Shown here one piece after another: positions 57,124 through 64,000 of a stretch of DNA of 64,000 bases; position 1 is the stretch's first letter, and every line of letters starts with the position of its first letter. Source of the DNA: Woeseiaceae bacterium (GTDB taxonomy: Bacteria > Pseudomonadota > Gammaproteobacteria > Steroidobacterales > Woeseiaceae); contig JAJFKP010000048.1 in assembly GCA_021773135.1 (NCBI GenBank), positions 45,075 through 109,074 on the forward strand, given 5' to 3'. The position numbers and the translations under genes are program-made. Below the pieces are notes generated by a model. That model worked only from the letters and a program-made list of their open reading frames with translations. It had not been told where the DNA came from and ran no database searches.

Positions 57124-57447
57124 TTAGAGGTCAACTGTTTCGCCAGTTGATCGAAATATTCTTTCTTTGGTGCCATCAGCCGAAACCCGTATGCCGACAC
57201 GATCTCCTTTCTTTGTCTTCGGGTTAAAAACGAGGACATTGGAGCCATCTATAGGCATTTCCTGGTCGATGATCCCGCCTTCCTTGGGCGGCATCGCGTT
57301 CGGGTTTCCCTTCTGGTGTTTCTTCGCGATATTGATGCCTTCCACCAACACACGGGAATCAGTAAATACCTGCAAAACCGTGCCTCTGCGGCCCCGGTCC
57401 TTACCCGTAGTGACAATGACTTCATCGCCTTTTCTGATCTTGTTCAT
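57124..57447 (-). CDS. rplX: 50S ribosomal protein L24
   Basis: A 107-residue KOW protein: RKGDEVIVTTGKDRGRRGTV, then VEGINIAKKHQKGNPNAMPP. ATG 57447 (MNKIRKGDEV), with AAGAAAG upstream, is preferred to the frame to 57483. Confidence 0.97.
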   Translation of the reverse strand: MNKIRKGDEVIVTTGKDRGRRGTVLQVFTDSRVLVEGINIAKKHQKGNPNAMPPKEGGIIDQEMPIDGSNVLVFNPKTKKGDRVGIRVSADGTKERIFRSTGETVDL

Positions 57448-57527
57448 ACTGTTCTTTCTTCCTGACATCACGTTATCGGCCAAAGCCGCTCTCGCGATGT
57501 GATCCCAATCTGTTTGTTGCTCCGCCC

Positions 57528-57896
57528 TTAAAGAACCTCAGGCGCGAGCGAAATAATTTTCATGAACCTGTTCGTTCTGAGTTCACGGGTAACCGGCCCG
57601 AAAATACGCGTGCCGATCGGCTCAAGTCTTGCGTTCAACAAGACGGCAGCATTGCCGTCAAAGCGGATCAGTGAGCCATCTTTGCGTCGAACACCTTTAC
57701 GGGTCCTTACGACAACCGCGTTATAAATTTCACCCTTCTTTACTTTGCCTCGTGGAATGGCGTCTTTAACGCTGACTTTGATCACATCGCCAACTGCTGC
57801 ATAACGCCGCTTCGATCCACCTAGCACTTTGATGCACTGTATGCGTCTTGCACCCGAATTATCGGCCGCGTCGAGAACTGTCTGCATCTGAATCAT
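57528..57896 (-). CDS. rplN: 50S ribosomal protein L14
   Basis: A 122-residue protein that begins [20 protein letters not shown] and ends [12 protein letters not shown]. It is first of the spc group, following rpsQ. Confidence 0.98.
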   Translation of the reverse strand: MIQMQTVLDAADNSGARRIQCIKVLGGSKRRYAAVGDVIKVSVKDAIPRGKVKKGEIYNAVVVRTRKGVRRKDGSLIRFDGNAAVLLNARLEPIGTRIFGPVTRELRTNRFMKIISLAPEVL

Positions 57897-57942
57897 GGTC
57901 TTATTCCGTCAATCAATCTTTCTTCTAACGACGATTTGTCGC

Positions 57943-58224
57943 TTATTGCTCAGGCGCGCTTTCGACAACATCGACAACCCGCCACGATTTGTTCTTTGCT
58001 ATCGGCCGACACTCACTGATTGCTACACGGTCTCCGGTTTTGCACTGATTGTTTTCATCATGCGCCATAAGCTTTGATGTACGGCGAATGTACTTGCCGA
58101 CAACCGGGTGCTTCACGCGTCGCTCAATTGCGACCGAGACTGTTTTGTCCATTTTGTCGCTCACAACACGACCAATGACAGTGCGCTGAACTTTCGCCTC
58201 TGCCGATTTTTTTTGTTCGCTCAT
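57943..58224 (-). CDS. rpsQ: 30S ribosomal protein S17
   Basis: A 93-residue OB-fold protein ([20 protein letters not shown]; ending [12 protein letters not shown]). It overlaps the rpmC stop by 4 bp. Confidence 0.97.
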   Translation of the reverse strand: MSEQKKSAEAKVQRTVIGRVVSDKMDKTVSVAIERRVKHPVVGKYIRRTSKLMAHDENNQCKTGDRVAISECRPIAKNKSWRVVDVVESAPEQ

Positions 58225-58463
58225 TTGCCAGCACTCGTTTGTTTATCCTGCGTTTTCCCAGCAGCCGATTGCGCTGCTCTTTTAATCTCGTTCATTACGG
58301 TTTTGACGCGAGCGATGTCTTTCTTGACCCGACTGTATTCAGTATGCCGCGCCAACTCACCTGTAGCGCGCTGCATTCGCAGGTTGAACTGTTCACGACG
58401 AAGCTCCAGCAGTTGGTCTGCCAGCTCTTCAGTAGATTTGCCTCTCAGCTCTTCAGCTCTCAT
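58221..58463 (-). CDS. rpmC: 50S ribosomal protein L29
   Basis: An 80-residue protein with the L29 signature ([20 protein letters not shown]). The start at ATG 58463 shares one base with the rplP stop (TGATG). The C-terminal extension ([16 protein letters not shown]) is longer than in E. coli. Confidence 0.96.
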   Translation of the reverse strand: MRAEELRGKSTEELADQLLELRREQFNLRMQRATGELARHTEYSRVKKDIARVKTVMNEIKRAAQSAAGKTQDKQTSAGK

Positions 58464-58876
58464 CACATCACCTGTCGCGTCACGAACGTGGTCGGGAACG
58501 GCAGCTTTGCAGCAGCCAATTGAAATGCTTCGCGCGCTATCTCTTCAGTTACGCCTTCCATCTCATAGAGGACACGACCTGGCTGAATCTGGCATACCCA
58601 ATACTCAACATTGCCCTTACCCTTACCTTGCCGGACTTCAAGTGGCTTTTTCGTAATAGGTTTATCCGGAAATACGCGGATCCAGATTTTGCCGCCACGT
58701 TTGATGTGCCTCGTCATTGCGCGACGACCAGCTTCAATCTGACGCGCTGTCAGGCGCCCGCGCTCTGTCGCCTTGAGACCATACTCACCGAAGGCTACTG
58801 TGCTGCCGCGCAGCGCGAGCCCACGATTGCGGCCCTTCATCTGCTTGCGAAACTTTGTTCTTTTTGGCTGTAACAT
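58463..58876 (-). CDS. rplP: 50S ribosomal protein L16
   Basis: A 137-residue protein with the core [24 protein letters not shown] block (here [12 protein letters not shown]) and [20 protein letters not shown]. It is coupled to rpmC. Confidence 0.97.
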   Translation of the reverse strand: MLQPKRTKFRKQMKGRNRGLALRGSTVAFGEYGLKATERGRLTARQIEAGRRAMTRHIKRGGKIWIRVFPDKPITKKPLEVRQGKGKGNVEYWVCQIQPGRVLYEMEGVTEEIAREAFQLAAAKLPFPTTFVTRQVM

Positions 58877-58896
58877 GTCCTAATCCTGCGTACCCA

Positions 58897-59583
58897 CTAT
58901 GTGCCGGCAGCCGCTTCCTTGTCTTCAGCAACTACCACTTCTGGCTTCTCAAAAACCTCGCCCTTGAAGATCCAGACCTTCACACCGATCACACCGTAAG
59001 TCGTGTGCGCCTCGGCGAGGCCGTAGTCGATGTCCGCGCGCAGCGTATGCAGCGGCACACGACCCTCGCGGTACCATTCCGAGCGTGCAATCTCTGCGCC
59101 ATTCAGACGGCCGCCAACTTTGACTTTGATCCCTTCCGCCCCGACACGCATCGTATTGGTGACCGCACGTTTCATCGCTCGCCGGAACATGACTCGTCGT
59201 TCCAACTGCTGTGCAATACCCTCGGCAACCAACTGCGCATCCAGCTCTGGCTTCCTGACCTCGGCTATATTGATGCGTACATCGTTAATGTGCATTTCGA
59301 TCAATTTCGAGACTTCGCCACGAAGCTTCTCGATGTCTTCACCTTTCTTGCCGATCACGATTCCCGGTCGAGCCGTATGAATCGTAATATTGATTTTCTT
59401 TGCCGGCCGCTCGATGCTAATTCGGCTAACCGAAGCGTCTTTCAACTTCTTCTTGATATATTCGCGAACCAGATGGTCAGAACGAATGTATTCAGGAAAA
59501 GTGTGCGAATCGGCATACCACTTTGACGACCAGTCTTTGACGATGCCTAAGCGAATGCCTGTCGGATGTACTTTTTGACCCAT
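58897..59583 (-). CDS. rpsC: 30S ribosomal protein S3
   Basis: A 228-residue protein. [20 protein letters not shown] begins it, followed by a KH domain ([20 protein letters not shown]) and a basic C-terminal domain with [14 protein letters not shown]. Confidence 0.98.
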   Translation of the reverse strand: MGQKVHPTGIRLGIVKDWSSKWYADSHTFPEYIRSDHLVREYIKKKLKDASVSRISIERPAKKINITIHTARPGIVIGKKGEDIEKLRGEVSKLIEMHINDVRINIAEVRKPELDAQLVAEGIAQQLERRVMFRRAMKRAVTNTMRVGAEGIKVKVGGRLNGAEIARSEWYREGRVPLHTLRADIDYGLAEAHTTYGVIGVKVWIFKGEVFEKPEVVVAEDKEAAAGT

Positions 59584-59638
59584 TTTTAGTTCTCATCTCC
59601 CAGCCGACTGGCTGGTAAAAAATTCAGTATCTCAACCA

Positions 59639-59971
59639 CTATTCGTCTCCGACCCGAATTGTGATGTGGCTGTTTCGCTTGATGATCCGCGTGCCACGGC
59701 CTTTGGCGCGTGCACGGTAGCGTCGAAACGTTGGTGCTTCGTTCACCTCAATCGTCGCTACCTTCAATTCATCAATATCTGCGCCAAGATTGTGTTCAGC
59801 ATTCGCAATAGCCGACTCGAGCACCTTCTTCACAATTCGTGCGCTTTTCCGCGGCGAAAAAGTAAGTGTCTTAAGCGCGTCATCAACGTTCTTGCCACGG
59901 ATAGCGTCGGCCATCAGCCTGCATTTCTGTGGCGAAATTCGTGCGTATCGAAGTGTTGCTGCAACCTGCAT
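59639..59971 (-). CDS. rplV: 50S ribosomal protein L22
   Basis: A 110-residue tunnel protein ([20 protein letters not shown]; ending [14 protein letters not shown]). Confidence 0.97.
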   Translation of the reverse strand: MQVAATLRYARISPQKCRLMADAIRGKNVDDALKTLTFSPRKSARIVKKVLESAIANAEHNLGADIDELKVATIEVNEAPTFRRYRARAKGRGTRIIKRNSHITIRVGDE

Positions 59972-59987
59972 TACCTACTCCTTCGAC

Positions 59988-60260
59988 CTATTTGACTTTT
60001 CGGTCACCGGAGTGACCTTTAAACGTACGTGTAACCGCAAACTCACCAAGTTTGTGGCCGACCATGTTTTCCGAAATCAAAACAGGGACGTGCTGCCTGC
60101 CGTTATGAATGGCAATCGTTAAACCCACCATGTCCGGCAATACCATTGAACGACGTGACCATGTTTTTATAGGTCTGCGATCATTGGCTTTCGCCGCCGC
60201 GGTAACTTTTTTCGCCAGGTGGTTATCGACGAAAGGACCCTTTCTTACTGAGCGTGGCAC
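59988..60260 (-). CDS. rpsS: 30S ribosomal protein S19
   Basis: A 90-residue protein ([39 protein letters not shown]). Confidence 0.98.
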   Translation of the reverse strand: MPRSVRKGPFVDNHLAKKVTAAAKANDRRPIKTWSRRSMVLPDMVGLTIAIHNGRQHVPVLISENMVGHKLGEFAVTRTFKGHSGDRKVK

Positions 60261-60276
60261 TGTCCTAATTCCTCAC

Positions 60277-61104
60277 TTATTTACGTTTACGGCGACGGAC
60301 AATCATGCTGTCCGTACGCTTGTTAGAACGCGTCTTGTATCCCTTTGTGGGGGTTCCCCAGGGACTGACCGGGTGACGTCCGCCCGAAGTTCGACCTTCG
60401 CCGCCACCATGCGGGTGATCGACCGGATTCATCGCAACGCCGCGAACGGTAGGTCGGACACCTCTCCACCGTTTGGCGCCGGCCTTGCCGAGCTTTCTCA
60501 GGTTATGCTCGCCGTGACCTACTTCACCGACTGTGGCGCGACAATCGACGTGAATTTTTCGGGTCTCCCCTGAACGCAGCCGCACCGTCGCATACGCGCC
60601 TTCCCGCGCGGCCAGTTGAGCAGTTCCCCCCGCTGAACGAACGAGCTGCCCGCCTTTGCCAGGCTTCAACTCTATATTGTGAATCAGCGTACCGACCGGA
60701 ATGCTTTTCACTGGCAGTGCGTTACCAGCCTTGATCGGCGCATCCTCGCCACTGGAAATCGGCGTTCCCACAGCAACGCCCTTCGGCGCGAGAATATAGC
60801 GGCGCTCGCCGTCAGCATATTTGACCAGGGCAATGTGCGCACTACGATTCGGATCGTATTCCAGGCGCTCAACAGCGCCCGGGATGCCGTCCTTATCGCG
60901 TTTGAAATCTATAATCCGATAGCGCTGTTTATGACCGCCACCATGATGACGGACTGTGATTCGACCCGTGTTGTTGCGTCCGCCTGTCTTTGACTTCTTG
61001 TCAACGAGCGCACTATGCGGCTTGCCTTTGTGCAGGCCGGGAGTCTTGACCGCTACCTGAAATCTGCGCCCAGCGGACGTCGGTTTTGATTTATGCAATG
61101 ACAT
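60277..61104 (-). CDS. rplB: 50S ribosomal protein L2
   Basis: A 275-residue peptidyl-transferase-centre protein. [20 protein letters not shown] and the C-terminal [20 protein letters not shown] are diagnostic. Confidence 0.98.
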   Translation of the reverse strand: MSLHKSKPTSAGRRFQVAVKTPGLHKGKPHSALVDKKSKTGGRNNTGRITVRHHGGGHKQRYRIIDFKRDKDGIPGAVERLEYDPNRSAHIALVKYADGERRYILAPKGVAVGTPISSGEDAPIKAGNALPVKSIPVGTLIHNIELKPGKGGQLVRSAGGTAQLAAREGAYATVRLRSGETRKIHVDCRATVGEVGHGEHNLRKLGKAGAKRWRGVRPTVRGVAMNPVDHPHGGGEGRTSGGRHPVSPWGTPTKGYKTRSNKRTDSMIVRRRKRK

Positions 61105-61124
61105 TATTCTTTACCATTCGCTCT

Positions 61125-61430
61125 CTAGTCGGCGCCAAGGAAGTCGATCTGACTACCCTCAGCCAACGTGACGTAGGCTTTCTTCCAATTCGCACGACGA
61201 CCCTTGGTCGTACCGTGACGTTTTGTCTTGCCCTGATAATTGATCACCGTTACACCTTCAACGGTCACCTCAAAAAGCAGCTCTACTGCTTTCTTGATCT
61301 CGGGCTTCGTCGCATCTGTACGCACTTTGAATACGACCTGGTTTTTTTCTCCGACGATGTGACTTTTTTCGGACAAGTGCGGACCCTGAACGATCGTCAT
61401 CAGCCTTTCCTGGTGCGCGGCGATGCTCAT
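61125..61430 (-). CDS. rplW: 50S ribosomal protein L23
   Basis: A 101-residue tunnel-exit protein ([38 protein letters not shown]). It overlaps rplD by 4 bp. Confidence 0.97.
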   Translation of the reverse strand: MSIAAHQERLMTIVQGPHLSEKSHIVGEKNQVVFKVRTDATKPEIKKAVELLFEVTVEGVTVINYQGKTKRHGTTKGRRANWKKAYVTLAEGSQIDFLGAD

Positions 61431-62029
61431 GACAGTCGCTCCTCAATCAGTTTCAGCGCCGGCAACGTAACCAGAACCTTCTCAAAACGCATCAGGACGA
61501 CCGGGTCAATCGAAGTCGCATCGCAGATACCAACATCCTGAAGATTGCGTGCGGATAAAAATACTTTTTCGTCGAAGGCCTCATTTACGATGAGTACATT
61601 GTCCAGGCCAAGCTTTTTAAGCTTTCCGGCCAACTCTTTGGTCTTGGGCGCATCCATAGTGATTGACTCGGTCACCACTACGCGATCCTGTCTAACCAGT
61701 TCCGAAAATACAGATCGCAATGCCGCGCGATACATTTTCTTGTTTACTTTCTGGCTGTAGTCGCGTGGCTTGGCTGCAAACGTCCGACCACCGCCTACCC
61801 AGATCGGGCTGCGAATCGTGCCGGCGCGAGCGCGACCAGTTCCTTTTTGACGCCAGGGCTTCGCACCGCCACCCTGTACCTGCGAACGATTTTTCTGCGC
61901 TTTGGTGCCGGCACGACCGCCAGCAAGAAACGCATTGACGACCTGGTGAACGAGCGGCTCGTTGAACTTGGCACCGAATGCACTATCGGCGACCTCAACG
62001 GTGCCACTGCCCTGCATTTTCAGTTTCAT
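61427..62029 (-). CDS. rplD: 50S ribosomal protein L4
   Basis: A 200-residue protein that can repress its own operon in enterobacteria. [20 protein letters not shown] and [20 protein letters not shown] are conserved. It overlaps both neighbours by 4 bp. Confidence 0.97.
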   Translation of the reverse strand: MKLKMQGSGTVEVADSAFGAKFNEPLVHQVVNAFLAGGRAGTKAQKNRSQVQGGGAKPWRQKGTGRARAGTIRSPIWVGGGRTFAAKPRDYSQKVNKKMYRAALRSVFSELVRQDRVVVTESITMDAPKTKELAGKLKKLGLDNVLIVNEAFDEKVFLSARNLQDVGICDATSIDPVVLMRFEKVLVTLPALKLIEERLS

Positions 62030-62685
62030 GACGCCGCCCTCTTCTTGACTGCCGGCTGCACGACCACGCGGCCGCCGCTGTGCCCGGGAACGGCTCCCTT
62101 AATGAGCAACAGGTTACGTTCTTCGTCGATCCGCACGACTTCGAGGTTCTGGGCGGTACGCCGTACGTTGCCCATGTGGCCGGACATTTTCTTGCCCTTC
62201 CAAACTCGACCCGGCGTCTGGTTCTGCCCGATCGACCCTGGGGCACGATGTGCAAGCGAGTTGCCGTGGGTTGCATCCTGCATCGAGAAATTGTGACGTT
62301 TGACCGTGCCAGCAAATCCCTTGCCGATAGACGTGCCGATGACGTCAACCTTCTGACCGGCCTCGAAGAGGTCAACTTTCAGCTCCTGACCCTTCTCGAA
62401 CTCCCCCTCCGACGGCTTGTCACCCTCTTCAAGGCGGAACTCAGCAATAAGGTCGCCGGCTTCAACCTTCGCTGCAGCAAAGTGGCCGGCTTCAGATTTA
62501 GACACGCGGGACGCCTTGCGATTGCCGGCAGAAACCTGCAGCGCGCTATAGCCGTCATTGTCCACGGTCTTAACCTGTGTAATTCGATTTGGCTGTGCTT
62601 CAATCACGGTTACCGGGATTGATTCCCCTTCTTCCGTAAACACACGTGTCATACCGCATTTGCGGCCAACAAGACCCATTGTCAT
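62026..62685 (-). CDS. rplC: 50S ribosomal protein L3
   Basis: A 219-residue protein ([57 protein letters not shown]). ATG 62685 has GAGG eight bases upstream; ATG 62679 is the alternative. It follows an unusual 594-bp gap after rpsJ. Confidence 0.97.
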   Translation of the reverse strand: MTMGLVGRKCGMTRVFTEEGESIPVTVIEAQPNRITQVKTVDNDGYSALQVSAGNRKASRVSKSEAGHFAAAKVEAGDLIAEFRLEEGDKPSEGEFEKGQELKVDLFEAGQKVDVIGTSIGKGFAGTVKRHNFSMQDATHGNSLAHRAPGSIGQNQTPGRVWKGKKMSGHMGNVRRTAQNLEVVRIDEERNLLLIKGAVPGHSGGRVVVQPAVKKRAAS

Positions 62686-63034
62686 TTCAAAAACCTCACA
62701 CCAACTTCGTTTGGTCGGCGTCTATCTCAAATTCAGATTGCTTACTGCCTGTCTCTTTGCACCGCGCTGACTTCGGTTGGTCAACGCTGTCTTGAGGGCA
62801 TTCTGCTTTTCTGCCTTCTCTCATTCGGTAGGTCATACCGTTGAGCAGAAAATCCAGAATGTCCCCCGCGTGTCTTGCAGACACACGAAAGGGCCAGCCA
62901 TCGCGTGGAACGTTTGATCCTTGTTCCGATGCTATTGAGCTGACCCCAATCCGGATAAACCGGCGGTTCGGGATTTGCCGAGTCGCCTTCGATTTCCCGG
63001 CGACCAAACTTAAAGCGCTTTCCAGGCCGTGACC

Positions 63035-63053
63035 CTGAAAACGTTCTTTTCAG
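63035..63053 (-). promoter_or_regulatory. Hairpin downstream of the rplC promoter
   Basis: CTGAAAA and TTTTCAG form a 7-bp stem around a 5-nt loop (63042-63046), flanked by CCAG/CTGG. It lies about 50 nt after the predicted start and could be part of a leader structure. Confidence 0.45.
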
Positions 63054-63095
63054 AAACTGGCCGACTCCCGCCCGGCCAGATCCTGCGAGCCCGCC

Positions 63096-63123
63096 ATTAT
63101 ACTGTGGAAAGACCCCAATACAA
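63096..63123 (-). promoter_or_regulatory. Predicted sigma70 promoter for rplC onward
   Basis: TTGTAT (63123-63118), 16-bp spacer and a consensus TATAAT (63101-63096) on the minus strand, about 410 bp upstream of rplC and 180 bp after the rpsJ stop. A perfect -10 is notable. Confidence 0.6.
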
Positions 63124-63279
63124 GCCTGTAACGACTTGAATCAGGTGTTTTTCTTCGGCTTTGGGAGAACGGCAAAACCCGGGGCGATATGCCTTCGCGG
63201 TAATTGGCGCGTAAACGTTGGCGGCGACCTTAACTATATGATTTATATAGTTTTAATTTTTCCAGGCCCACCCAGCAGT

Positions 63280-63594
63280 TTAGTTCAGCTTAATCTGGAC
63301 ATCCACACCGGCCGGCAATTCGAGCTTCATGAGCGCATCAACCGTCTTGTCAGTGGGATCCACAATGTCCATCAGGCGCTTGTGCGTGCGAATTTCATAC
63401 TGGTCGCGGGCATCCTTGTTGACATGCGGAGAAATCAGGATCGTGTAACGCTCCATCTTCATCGGCAGCGGTATGGGACCTTTGACCGTCGCACCGGTGC
63501 GCTTCGCGGTATCCACGATTTCACGCGCCGAATTGTCGATCAACCGATGATCGAACGCCTTCAGCCGAATGCGGATATTTTGATTTGTTGCCAC
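63280..63594 (-). CDS. rpsJ: 30S ribosomal protein S10 / NusE
   Basis: A 104-residue protein; [20 protein letters not shown] and [20 protein letters not shown] are typical. It also acts with NusB in antitermination. It lies about 195 bp after tuf. Confidence 0.98.
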   Translation of the reverse strand: MATNQNIRIRLKAFDHRLIDNSAREIVDTAKRTGATVKGPIPLPMKMERYTILISPHVNKDARDQYEIRTHKRLMDIVDPTDKTVDALMKLELPAGVDVQIKLN

Positions 63595-63789
63595 GTTAAA
63601 TTCCTAGATAGTCAAATTTCTTGGCACACCGACGAATATTGTCGGCATCGCACCAATTCGAGCAATATTGCTCTTGTCTGTTACGGTCGAAGTGCGATTT
63701 ACCGATCGCTCTTCTGCAAAACTTTCATTCGCGGCTGGTCGCTTCTGGACATCCGGTCCATCGCGATTTCGCCCGCCATTGTTGCTGTG

Positions 63790-64000
<211 letters not shown>

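Larger units (their letters stand above)
62686..63279 (-). promoter_or_regulatory. Long rpsJ-rplC intergenic leader
   Basis: This 594-bp gap is unexpected because rpsJ and rplC usually lie close together. It contains a predicted promoter (63096-63123) and a hairpin (63035-63053). From 63007 to 62696 an open frame with a TTG start exists but resembles no known protein. A regulatory leader such as an L4-responsive attenuator is a possibility, not shown. Confidence 0.5.

Noticed and set aside
62696..63007. 103-codon frame between rpsJ and rplC, starting at TTG
   Set aside because: It matches no family I know, has an atypical Arg/Ser/Gln composition and ends within the rplC ribosome-binding region; probably leader or decayed DNA rather than a gene.
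63660..63673. Palindrome GAGCAATATTGCTC between tuf and rpsJ
   Set aside because: A perfect 14-bp inverted repeat, but there is no T-run or promoter context to give it a role.

Overview
The window looks like a chromosomal segment of a free-living, probably marine gammaproteobacterium. The evidence is the lnt-corC-ybeY-ybeZ-miaB order, a divergent ssb-MFS/uvrA arrangement, a complete gammaproteobacterial-style tuf-S10-spc-alpha ribosomal block, an NhaD-type Na+/H+ antiporter and moderate GC. A closer placement (for example Woeseiaceae or Steroidobacteraceae-like) would be a guess. Nearly all genes lie on the minus strand; only uvrA, uup, nhaD and pepQ are on the plus strand. I saw no rRNA, tRNA, CRISPR array, intact transposase or prophage gene.

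Layout. (1) 1-4.5 kb: 5' two thirds of leuS, then sat and cysC (PAPS synthesis) with a TetR regulator. The promoter in front of tetR is covered by a perfect 22-bp palindrome. (2) 4.5-10.5 kb: envelope/RNA housekeeping genes lnt, corC, ybeY, ybeZ, miaB and ssb. (3) 10.6-20 kb: MFS transporter, uvrA, a periplasmic cyclophilin, a slyX-cupin-DUF2238-GNAT-lipase operon, and uup. (4) 20-25 kb: MAPEG, VOC, a small winged-helix regulator divergent from nhaD, a TerB-like protein, and a Tat-exported FMN hydroxyacid oxidase carrying a CxxCH motif. (5) 25-42 kb: a long, almost unbroken minus-strand run of small single-domain proteins. It includes upp, OsmC, CsaA, several GNATs and cupins, CrcB, ADH, HAD, an Asp/Glu racemase, SRPBCC proteins, GFA, an ABM monooxygenase, RidA and YtoQ. 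The run also contains several apparently frame-disrupted genes. (6) 42-48 kb: trpS, an exported gamma-glutamyltransferase, pepQ, phhB, a Cdd1-like HhH protein, DUF3291 and an SDR. (7) 48.9-64 kb: rplQ-rpoA-rpsD-rpsK-rpsM-rpmJ-secY and the whole spc and S10 operons up to rpsJ and the 3' end of tuf.

How it fits together. The ribosomal block, leuS, trpS, miaB and ybeY/ybeZ serve translation. uvrA and ssb serve DNA maintenance, and lnt and corC the envelope. The accessory middle looks like a detoxification and stress toolkit: fluoride export, peroxide reduction, formaldehyde-type and aldehyde/alcohol chemistry, enamine removal and acyl transfers. It is organised in translationally coupled strings with many 4-bp start/stop overlaps. 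The most notable non-routine observations are the TetR promoter/operator, a roughly 590-nt interruption between rpsJ and rplC that carries its own promoter and hairpin, the multi-frameshift gene at 39527-40130, a 30-bp tandem repeat upstream of the GFA gene, and the CxxCH-bearing flavoenzyme. No convincing wholly new multi-gene system was found.
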